In this document: positions 56,271-64,000 of the stretch, piece by piece | How the letters are laid out: each line of letters opens with the position of its first letter | Numbering within the stretch: position 1 is the first letter of the stretch | DNA from: Lindgomyces ingoldianus | Taxonomy: Eukaryota > Ascomycota > Dothideomycetes > Pleosporales > Lindgomycetaceae | DNA length: 64,000 nucleotides | Assembly (NCBI RefSeq): GCF_010093535.1 | Contig: NW_022985170.1 | Location: 352,016-416,015, forward strand | Reading direction: 5' to 3' | Position numbers and translations under genes: made by a program | The notes under the pieces: generated by a model | The model's input: the letters and a program-made list of their open reading frames with translations, nothing else | The model's database searches: none | Told to the model about the DNA's origin: nothing

Positions 56271-57341
56271 CTAGCCGTCTTCGCTGACCACTTTGGCGTG
56301 TCTGAAATACTTCATACCCACCCACGCCACGACGACCCAGACCCAGGACATGACTGCAGTACATACCATTAATGCAGGATAGTATCCCGTAATGGGCAAA
56401 GTTGGGTCGTCTTCAAGTTCGGGAGGAGCATATGGCGTCTCCCCAACATCCCACGCCCAGCTCCACACACCTAGACAGGAGCCCATTCCGACGACAAAGA
56501 CCACCCAAGTCACGATGAGCACCACCCAGCCCCACCATTCTGTCTCGCTATAGTCCCACTCTTCTTCCAATACTAGATCTGCGGGAGTATGGACTATTGT
56601 CAAGGACGAGTTCTGGCCTGCTCGGTTGGAGCGGCGGCGCTGGAGGGATGATGAGGAACCAAGAGGCTGTAGCTGGACGGGATTGTATGAGGAGCTGCTG
56701 CTCGAGACAGTCGGCCGGAAAAACGACAACCCGTCGTCGTCGTCAGTCGTCGATGCATACGGACCAACCGGGCTCGTGAGGGGCGATGCGAGCACACGTG
56801 GGGGTAGGTGGTCATGTGTGTCGGTAGACACAGAGAGGGCACGTGATGGAGGCCACCCACTGTCCGAAGATGAGTTCAGCGATGTATGCTCATAGCTGAA
56901 CTGGCGGGGGGTCGTTTCGTCGTCTGGAGATGTGGGGCTCATGGCCGTGTTGATGGCGACGGGCTTGGTGGGTAGCCTTTTTTCAAGGAAAGAGTTCCGC
57001 CGTTCCCTCAGCTTCCCGGTTCCGAGAATGGCAGTCTTCCTCAGCGACCCCTTCCTCTTTCGGCCCTGAGTCTGGCGTAGCGCGTTCGCGAGGGCAGAGC
57101 CGCGCTTCGAGCTTTCGTCGTCCACATGCCCGTCATCGTCCTCGCGTTTGGGCGGCGAGCGCGGCGTGAGGTCCTTGTTGGAGGATCTCAAGAAGGGTAG
57201 ACTCCCCAGAATGCTACCTGAAAGGCTTCGTTTGTGCCCTCCTTGGCTGGCATCGCTGTCGGCATTCTTCGGTTCGCGGTTCAGTGACCACTTGGAGACG
57301 CCATCGCCACCGTTTCGTGTGGCGTCTATCCCATTTTCCAT
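56271..57341 (-). CDS. Two-pass membrane protein with long disordered N-terminus, unknown function
   Basis: This intronless 356-residue protein is of no named family that I recognise. Residues 1-255 are Ser/Arg/Pro-rich with likely phosphosites (KRSLSGSILGSLPFLRSS, RKRKGSLRKT). Two hydrophobic helices follow: GWVVLIVTWVVFVVGMGSC at about 268-290 and YYPALMVCTAVMSWVWVVVA at about 320-345. They are linked by a short loop rich in Trp and Pro. The tail KYFRHAKVVSEDG is short and basic at its start. The acidic-aromatic WDYSETEWWG just before helix 1 is probably a conserved fungal signature. Location in an internal membrane or the plasma membrane cannot be told. It is divergent from the Zrg17-like gene, with 344 bp between starts. 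Confidence 0.8.
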   Translation of the reverse strand: MENGIDATRNGGDGVSKWSLNREPKNADSDASQGGHKRSLSGSILGSLPFLRSSNKDLTPRSPPKREDDDGHVDDESSKRGSALANALRQTQGRKRKGSLRKTAILGTGKLRERRNSFLEKRLPTKPVAINTAMSPTSPDDETTPRQFSYEHTSLNSSSDSGWPPSRALSVSTDTHDHLPPRVLASPLTSPVGPYASTTDDDDGLSFFRPTVSSSSSSYNPVQLQPLGSSSSLQRRRSNRAGQNSSLTIVHTPADLVLEEEWDYSETEWWGWVVLIVTWVVFVVGMGSCLGVWSWAWDVGETPYAPPELEDDPTLPITGYYPALMVCTAVMSWVWVVVAWVGMKYFRHAKVVSEDG

Positions 57342-57685
57342 GCTCCTCGAGCGAGAGGCCCATATGGCAAGTTCGTTTTATCGACGTAGATTTCTCATGG
57401 CTTGCGATCGGATTTGCGAGGCGCGCATGTCACTATTGCGTGGTGTTTGCGAATGACCTCGGGAAAGTGGCGACAAGTTTCCAAGGTTGCTGCTCCTGAA
57501 ATAACATTCCCCACTGGCCGAGTGTCAAGGAGGCTAGGCCGGATTGGGACAGCCTCAGAAGTGACCCCCCTCCGCCTCTACCTCCGTGCTCATGCCGTCT
57601 CCGACCTCGCGTCTATCTTCGTTCGCTGTTCAGATGGTTTACAGATAGCATTCATTCTTTATAGTCACTCCTTTACTCCACTACA
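57342..57685. promoter_or_regulatory. Shared divergent promoter
   Basis: It lies between the membrane protein start at 57341 and the CDF transporter start at 57686. No clear TATA or CCAAT element is seen. Confidence 0.5.
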
Positions 57686-59187
57686 ATGGCTTCCGAAATG
57701 CCGCTCCCTATACCACCGCGCACACCAACACCACCTCCTGAAGATGAGGAGCAACCATTCGGCCTGGGGTTCGAGAGTTCACTGTCACCTGCGAAGTTGG
57801 GTTTCAATCCCAATGCGCTCTCTCCCATGTCTGCGACTTTCCCATCGGAGCGCTATGGAACGTTAGCCCCGAGTGACTCAGTATCGCAAAGACCTACACC
57901 TAGTACTGGCAGCATCTTCAGTCCTACCGGCTCATCCTTTCCATATAGTCCGGCCAGTGCTGCAAGCGCAGCAAGTGAGAATGAAACGAGCGGATCCGAA
58001 AATGTGCAAAACCCATTCAACTTCCAGCCAGTCCAGTATATGCCTGGACGACCAGGTCCAAACAAATCAGTGAGCGCCTTCTTCAGCGCCGAGTAGGCAT
58101 CCACTAAGAGTCGCAGGATATTGGTCGAAGACGTGGGCACAAGTACAAGCACAGTAGCGTGTCGCATCAAATCTTCCTCGAGCCTCCCCCGCGCGCCCCT
58201 CTCCAGCTCCCCGCTTCCCTCCCAATTCCCACATTCAAAGAATACCGTTCGAGTATGTCACGGGAGCAAATGCTGAGAGGTGCATGGTGTTTCTGCCATT
58301 TATTCGTGGCCGGATTAGTGCAATGGAGCGCTCACGAGTCCTTGGCTCTGACGGTGCTGTCACGCCTGTTATTTTATGACACGCTGGGCGCCTTCCTCTG
58401 TGTTGCCGTTGACGTGGGGTCAAACTTCGAGGTCTGGAAACGGTCCACTATCCGTCATCCATTTGGCTTTGAGCGCTCAGAAGTGGTAGCCGGCCTCGGC
58501 ATGTCCGTCGGCCTTCTCTTCATGGGGCTCGACCTTATTTCACACAGCTTGACACATGCGCTGGAAAACAAAGGGGGGCATACTCCACACCATGCCCACA
58601 CGCATGAACGGGTATCTCCCGGGAGCATCGACCTGGCTGCACTGAGTGGTATTGTGTCAACACTTGTTTCGGCGATTCTGTTGAAGAATCACTCTCGCAT
58701 CGGCAAGGTAATGAGGCTTGGCGCGATCGCCAACCTTCCCTCGGTGCTGAGCAACCCTTCTCATTTTCTCACCCTCTCCTGTTCAGCGCTTCTTCTTCTG
58801 CTTCCTCTGCTCAGCATCCAAATGTACGTTTGGCTAGACCGAACCCTCTCATTCACGGTTGCAATTGCCATGGTGGCATTGGGATGGATACAGGGATGGG
58901 CGCTGGGCAAGATGCTGCTCATGTCCTACTCTGGTCCGGGAGTCTCGGCCGTCTTGTACGACATTGAGACGGACCCGGCTGTGAGCACCGTCGAGGAGGC
59001 AAAATTTTGGCAAGTGCATTATGGACTATGCCAGGCCAACTTCAAGCTGCGGGTGCGGAACCTGGAGGAGATGGGCCGACTGCGGGATCGCATCGGAAGC
59101 ATGGTTCGGAATCGCCTAGGAGGGGGATATGGGAGCGGCGGACAGAAATGGGAGGTCTCGACACAAATCACGTTGGAGAAGGACTGA
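57686..59187 (+). CDS. Cation diffusion facilitator-like protein, Zrg17 type
   Basis: Exons 57686-58069 and 58117-59187 give 484 residues. A Ser/Pro-rich N-terminus leads to RRRGHKYKHSSVSHQIFLEP, formed just after the 47-nt intron. Then comes a six-helix CDF membrane domain and a C-terminal cytosolic domain. The CDF signature appears as HPFGFERSEVVAG between helices 2 and 3, and a His-rich loop (HTPHHAHTHE) sits between helices 4 and 5. Canonical transporters carry HxxxD zinc sites in helices 2 and 5. Here these helices read YDTLGAFLCVAVD and SNPSHFLTLSC, so the sites look degenerate. That matches Zrg17, the non-catalytic partner of Msc2 in ER zinc import. The Zrg17 assignment is inference; CDF membership is firm. 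Confidence 0.85.
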
Positions 59188-59834
59188 AGAGACCCCTCCA
59201 GCACCTCAGGCACTTGTGCAGGCGTGTAGACGGACGAGCCTATGGAGACTTAGCTGCGAAAAAGTTGTGGCAACCTTAGAATTCAGCTTCGCAGCCCAAG
59301 AGTCGCCGGAAGTGGTGGCGAGTTGATGATAGGGTGATTGCTCTAGTTGCTGTGATTGCAATGGGCATAAGCCTGCACGCCTGCACGCCTGCCAGAATGT
59401 GCTACTATCATCTATGTTAACAGCCATCTCAACAGTTCCCATCATCTGCCCCTGCTGTGAGACAGCTGGCAGCCGTCGGACATTCACCTGACATGCCAGC
59501 CTCCTCTCCCCTGATCCCTGCGCCGCTAATGACCCTGAGCCGGACAGTTGTCGCACTGACCAGCCAGGCACCCGCTCACCTCAGAAGAGCTGTCGGGCGC
59601 TTGACTCGTGCACATGCAGCGGTCAGAGTTGTCAGAGAGTGGTCAGCCTTCCGTCCCGATCCAAAGTCGTTGTCGCTGCAGGTGCGAGTTGTCACCATCA
59701 CACCGATTCCTCTCTCCACACAGTCGCCGCCCCGCACGCCCTCGCCCTGCACCGCTGCCTGAGTGTCTGCCACGCCTGACGCTTGCGAGGCCGGCATCCA
59801 GGCACACATTGTAAATACCCACGCACCACCAGGA
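59188..59834. other. Intergenic: CDF 3' side and RBR ligase promoter
   Basis: No gene is supported. Short overlapping frames here lack family resemblance. Repeated CTGC and CTGACA words occur around 59370-59600. Confidence 0.45.
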
Positions 59835-61993
59835 ATGGCCAGAGATCGCGACGAGCGCAATTCCAGGTATTACTACGACGACTATTCTTCCGACGACCGA
59901 GACAGGGAGCGGAGGAGCCATCGGCACCGCCATCGGCGCCGCGAGTACGACGACGAAGATTCTGCCGCCAAACGCGAGCGAAGGGAACGACGGCGGGCCG
60001 AGGAAGCACGACGGGACACCGAGCTGGACCTGGATGAATTGAGAGCGCGGCGCGCATCGTTCTATTCCCGCCCCGAGCCAGAGAGACGTCGTGAGTCTCA
60101 GCGCATGGCACAGGAGATCCGCATTGACAGGGAGAAGACGAAGCCGCGGAGCAGTCACAGGGAGGTCAGAAGAGATGGTACAAGGAGGAAGAAGAGGCAA
60201 GAGAAGGTGGGAGATGACCGGAGTGACGACTATGTCTACGGCAGGCCGAAGTCGAGGGGTCTGGTGGAAGAGATCGCGGTCAAGCGGTCATCGGCACGGA
60301 GGAGGAGCGACGAGGGCGGTTCATTGAGAAGGGCAGCAGACTCTCCGCGATCGGGGTCAGGCTCGAGGCCTGTCTCCGTGCGGAGAGTCGAAGTGCCCAA
60401 GTTGAGCAGGTCAGTCCTCGCCCATCTCGTAAGGCCGAGAATGAGCTGACATCTTCCAGGAGCGTCTCCGCGAGAGAACCAAATAGAGTCTATATGGCGA
60501 CCAGACCATCCATGCGACGATCTAGCACTCTCAAGCTCCCTACCGCCACCGCAACCCCCATCTCAAGATCACACTCTATGTCTGCCAGGGACTCTGCCAG
60601 GGACTCTACCCATGCGCCGCGGAGGAGTACCGGCGGTCTCTTGGCAACCCTTTTCAAGCCTCCCACAAGAGCATCGACCACCGTGCTGCACAAGGAGATA
60701 CCAAGGTTGGTCAGGTGATACTTTTGGGTCATGCTTCGCTAACGGCTTCGTCAGGGTTCAATGCCTTGTCTGCCTGAACGACGACCTTCTCGCGAACAAA
60801 ACGGCCAAGCTCAGCTGCGGCCACCGCATGTGCCACTCCTGCCTCAAGCGCCAATTCTCCCTCTCCGTCACCGATCCGCAACATATGCCCCCAACCTGTT
60901 GTAACGCCGAACACATTCCTCTGAAACATGTCGAGCGTCTGTTTGACGATAAATTCAAGAAGCTGTGGAACAAAAAATATCAGGAATACACTACCGCAAA
61001 CCGGCTGTATTGCCCGACCAAAGGATGCGGGGAGTGGATTAAGCCGTCGAAGATACGCATGGACTTGGCGACCAGCAGAAAATACGCTCGGTGTGGTCGT
61101 TGCAGTACCAAAGTGTGTGTGTTGTGTAACAACAGATTCCATACCCGGCGGGAATGCCCCAGGGACGAAGAGACAAGCCGTTTCGTGCAGATGGCGAAAG
61201 ACAAGGGCTGGCAGAGGTGCTATAACTGCAAGGCTATGGTTGAGCTGAAGGAAGGCTGCAACCATATGACTTGGTAAGTTGGTTTTGTTCACATCAACCT
61301 AGGGTGTGCTGACGTCAAGCCAGCCGATGTACGGCACAGTTCTGCATGATTTGTGCCCTGCCCTGGAAAACGTGTAACTGTCCGTGGTTCAACTACAATC
61401 ACCTCAACGATGACGACCGCTTGAATGACATGCGCGTTCCCTACATTCCCCAACAGGATGTAGTCGAAGTCGTAGAATTACCACCCGAACCAGCTCCACA
61501 CCCCGCACGCCGTGCCAGCACACGGCTTCGACACCGAGTCGACCGTGACTTAGAACGAGCAGACGAGGCCCTTGCTGCCCACCTTCAAGCCCAACTCATC
61601 CTCAATAATACCCCAACACATTCAGAAACTCGACGAAGCGACCCCAATGTTCAAGTATATGGTGTGGGAAATTCCGGCACCCACCATATGAATGACTCGT
61701 ACACGGTCCGACCCCTCGCGACCGCAGCAGCGCGAACCTCCGTCCGCATGTCTACCCCTCGATTCTTCAGCCGCCGCGTTGTCCGCGAATCCGTTCGATC
61801 TTCACCCGCCGCTGCAGATGTCAGAGCATCCACCATGGCCGGCCTATCGCGCGACGGAACTCGCCGCGGAGCGAACAGGGTTGGGACATGGCTGCAACAT
61901 GTCCAGCTGGACCGCGAAGCAGTAGACTCGGCTCCTCGGGGGGTCGAAGTTGATGACTGGAGGGCCGATGGGTCGATGATGGGGATCGATTAA
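59835..61993 (+). CDS. RBR (RING-IBR-RING) E3 ubiquitin ligase
   Basis: Exons 59835-60409, 60460-60705, 60755-61273 and 61324-61993 encode 669 residues. The first 190 are extremely basic (Arg/Glu/Asp, RSHRHRHRRREYDDED), followed by a Ser/Arg stretch. RING1 starts near 276 (CLVCLNDDLLANKTAKLSCG, then HRMCHSCL). The IBR includes CPTKGCGEWIKPSK and CGRCSTKVCVLC. RING2 is CYNCKAMVELKEGCNHMTC, followed by RCTAQFCMICALPWKTC. The Cys of NHMTC, which forms the thioester in RBR ligases, is present and is built across intron 3. The C-terminus is low in complexity with RRA/STRLRHR patches. It resembles fungal IBR-finger proteins; its substrate is unknown. The start is the ATG that begins MARDRDERNSRYY. 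Confidence 0.9.
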
Positions 61994-62552
61994 GAACATA
62001 CGTTGTTGTTTGTTTGCGTTCTTATCAGTTCACTTTTTGCAAGTTGTTGCAGGCTGACATATAGCAAGATGTGTTCTTGGATACACGTGCGTTTGGAAAA
62101 TCTTGAGAGATCTTGGGAAATCTTGGGAAATCTTGGGAAATCTTGGGAAATCTTGGGAAATCTTGGGAAACTTTGGGAATTTAGGGAATTTTGAGAGATA
62201 TGCCAGATGCACGATACCCCTGATATTTGTGAGCTTAGTCACGAATTTGAAACGCGTGTATGGGAATTGAGGGAATTGAGGGAATTTGTGAGGCGAGATC
62301 CGGCTCAGGTTCATTCTGGAACTGAAATTTGGTGACGTTGGGAGGGGGAATGAGGCGTTGGCAGATCGGAACCCCAAACTTTTAGACTTGGCATGAACTC
62401 TCAAGGCGACACAGTGATGTCATCAGCACGCGAAAAGATCAAGCTCCAACGCAAAGCCGCCTAAGAAAGTCAACGACGACATCCTACAGCTACCATAACG
62501 GTGCCCCGCATCTTCATCCGTCCGGCCGTCAATTTCCTCGACACCGCTCGCA
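61994..62552. other. Intergenic with 10-bp repeats
   Basis: It holds the RBR 3' side, a minisatellite at 62111-62170 and a second short GGGAATT-rich array near 62265-62295. The last 100 bases are the promoter/leader of the next gene. Confidence 0.5.
62111..62170 (+). repeat. 10-bp minisatellite, six exact copies
   Basis: TCTTGGGAAA is repeated six times without change. A degraded copy precedes it (TCTTGAGAGA) and GGGAA-containing variants follow it to about 62190. Confidence 0.95.
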
Positions 62553-63059
62553 ATGTCGTTTCTTCGCCCAACGATACTGCGTTCCGCCCCTTTCAGATCA
62601 GTCCTTTCTATAGCTCGACAAGCCCGAATTCAGACACGCTTCGCGTCCCAAGACTACGGCAGTGGAGCAGGAGATCCTGTGGGCGAGAAGCCGCAAGAGC
62701 AGGGTAAGAGCAAGGCGACAGAGAACATTGAGCATCCCGGTCCTCCACCACCACCCAACGTCGGGAAATCCAAATCCCCGTCTTCAAACGAACAGTCGAG
62801 TCAATCCCAGTCTTCGGGTAGAAGTGAAGGCAAGTCAGGAGGAGGTGTTAGGGGGAGCAACAAGGAAGTAAAAGGCTCGCAACCAAAAATCTTGAACGAG
62901 AGCCCGCCAGGGAAGTACGATGAGGGTGTGAGGCAGCACAATGAGGAGATGGATCAGAGGGCTGAGAGAGCGCATGAGCAAATTAGCAATGAGGATGCGC
63001 AGAAGGGCAAGGTGCCGCCAGGCTTCTGGGCAGGTGGGTTGCAGTTGAATGACTACTAA
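62553..63059 (+). CDS. Small mitochondrial-type protein of unknown function
   Basis: This single exon encodes 168 residues. The first 30 (MSFLRPTILRSAPFRSVLSI, then ARQARIQTRFAS) form a clear mitochondrial presequence: many Arg, no acidic residue. The mature part is hydrophilic, Gly/Ser/Pro/Gln-rich, with a PPPPP run. It ends in an acidic helical segment (YDEGVRQHNEEMDQRAERAH) and the aromatic tail GFWAGGLQLNDY, which is probably the conserved part. No enzyme motif or membrane helix is seen. I do not recognise a named family. Confidence 0.78.
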   Translation: MSFLRPTILRSAPFRSVLSIARQARIQTRFASQDYGSGAGDPVGEKPQEQGKSKATENIEHPGPPPPPNVGKSKSPSSNEQSSQSQSSGRSEGKSGGGVRGSNKEVKGSQPKILNESPPGKYDEGVRQHNEEMDQRAERAHEQISNEDAQKGKVPPGFWAGGLQLNDY

Positions 63060-63673
63060 AGCGGCTGACGGAAGCTAACTACGTTCAGGCCAAGGTGGAA
63101 AAGATAAAGACCATTGAGGCTGAAATTCAGCACACCCAGTTTGTGCATAGAATGGTCTTTTCGCACTGTTGAGTGATTAGTCCTCGGGGTAGGGTGCATA
63201 TTCAATGGTGGGATCCATAACGGACGAAGAGAAAACGGGGCATGTACAGCTCTCGTGCCTGAATAATAGGATGCATGGGGGTTGATACTGATCAATCTTG
63301 ACGTGCGTGCGAGTGACTCTGCATTGTTTGGTGATGTCAGCGGCTTCCATCCATGGGGATCGCCGCAAAGTCGCCATCGCGATGGGAATTTCTAAGAATC
63401 CCATCACTGACGCGTCCAAGCTCTCCACTCCTGCGCCCTGATTGGCTCCCTCTCTCTCTTCTGAGTGCAGGAGCTTGTTTGGCCATCTCCACAATGTGCC
63501 AACTACGTCACGGATAGAAACTCACCTTGTGTCCTCTCTTAAGCTCCCTGTCGCCTCTTAGTTTCTGGCTACTTTCCCCCTCCCTCTACCTCCATTTACC
63601 CATTCCCTCCCACATCCTAATTTCTTCAGTACTAACCTCGGCTGCTTTACGAAAGAACGAGACCTAGAAAAGC
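63060..63673. promoter_or_regulatory. Promoter of the Ish1/Msc1-type gene
   Basis: An inverted CCAAT box (ATTGG at 63441-63445) lies about 230 bp upstream of the ATG. A CT-rich tract at about 63540-63620 is typical of strong fungal promoters. Confidence 0.5.
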
Positions 63674-64000
63674 ATGAAGCTCTCCCTTGCCTCCGCCCTT
63701 GTAGTAGCTCTTGCCGCTCAAGGCTCTGTTGCTAGCACCTGGTTCGGCAAAGCTGGTGCGTACCGTATGGGCTCTTTGTTCTCTACATTCCCCCTCGACC
63801 CCCCTTTCCAGTGCAGGACTGACTGAAACAGTGTACAACAAATGGCATGAAACCGAGCTTGAGCGGTGGCTCTCCGACCACAACGTTGCCTACCCCACCC
63901 CTTCAGACCGCAAAGACCTCGAGAATCTGGTCAAGGACAACTGGCAGAACAACATCATCACTCCGTATAATAGCTGGGATGCCCAGACGCTTCAGAGCTA
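63674..64000 (+). CDS. Ish1/Msc1-type protein, 3' end outside the window
   Basis: Exon 1 is 63674-63755 and exon 2 starts at 63832 and runs off the window. The protein starts with a signal peptide (MKLSLASALVVALAAQGSVA) and then STWFGKAVYNKWHETELERW. It continues LSDHNVAYPTPSDRKDLENL and ends in view at DAQTLQSY. Repeats of the type W-x-E-x(2)-L-x(2)-WL-x(3)-N-x(4)-P-x(4)-R-x(2)-L define Ish1/Msc1 proteins, which act at the nuclear envelope/ER and are stress-linked in fission yeast. The Val codon of AVYN is split by the intron, confirming the junction. Several more repeats are expected downstream. Confidence 0.88.

Noticed and set aside
62111..62190. Regular short repeats as a CRISPR array
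   Set aside because: The units are 10 bp, directly adjacent with no spacers, in a eukaryotic genome; this is a minisatellite.

Overview
The window is nuclear DNA of a filamentous ascomycete (Pezizomycotina). Evidence: compact genes broken by many 45-110 bp GT-AG introns, fungal-specific families (betaine-lipid synthase BTA1, the fungal complex I 20.9 kDa subunit, HET-domain relics, Tof1, Cwf11/Aquarius), a spliceosomal-type gene structure with several microexons, and RIP-like nonsense mutations in one accessory stretch. The class cannot be fixed from the sequence alone. All gene models below were spliced by hand from reading frame, splice sites and remembered family motifs; no alignment was run.

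Layout. 1-1.4 kb: 3' part of a homeodomain transcription factor. 1.4-6.5 kb: a 5.1 kb stretch without a convincing gene. 6.5-11.3 kb: eIF4G. 12.7-13.3 kb: small glycine-rich LEA-like protein behind STRE-like and TATA motifs. 13.8-15.8 kb (-): ferric-reductase-type flavocytochrome. 16.6-18.7 kb: divergent pair RER1 (-) and mitochondrial enoyl-CoA hydratase (+). 18.9-20.5 kb (-): trimethyllysine dioxygenase (carnitine synthesis). 21.2 kb: tRNA-Arg(CCG). 21.9-23.5 kb: proteasome ATPase Rpt5. 24.4-27.3 kb: BTA1. 27.8-32.2 kb (-): Aquarius/Cwf11 helicase, divergent from complex I 20.9 kDa subunit (32.5-33.3 kb). 33.9-35.5 kb (-): TFIIH subunit Tfb2, divergent from a hotdog thioesterase (35.8-36.6 kb). 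37.1-39.4 kb (-): large Ser/Pro-rich protein of unknown function. 39.9-43.6 kb (-): replication-fork protein Tof1/Swi1, divergent from 3-hydroxyacyl-CoA dehydrogenase (43.8-44.9 kb).

45-56 kb is an accessory island. It holds a degraded inverted-repeat DNA transposon (47.7-49.6 kb), two HET-domain relics, two further reading frames each broken by one stop codon, and two apparently intact genes, a short-chain dehydrogenase (49.9-51.0 kb) and a cyclin (53.0-54.0 kb). From 56.3 kb ordinary gene content resumes: a two-pass membrane protein, a Zrg17-like CDF transporter, an RBR ubiquitin ligase, a small mitochondrial protein, and the start of an Ish1/Msc1-type protein that runs off the window.

How the genes relate. 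Most are unlinked housekeeping functions. Enoyl-CoA hydratase, 3-hydroxyacyl-CoA dehydrogenase, trimethyllysine dioxygenase and the acyl thioesterase all belong to acyl-CoA/carnitine metabolism and lie within 27 kb, but unrelated genes sit between them, so this is not a classical cluster. I found no convincing wholly new multi-gene system. The most unusual signals are microexons of 13, 17 and 18 nt, two probable GC-AG introns, short tandem repeats directly against the start codons of two beta-oxidation genes, and the RIP-scarred island.
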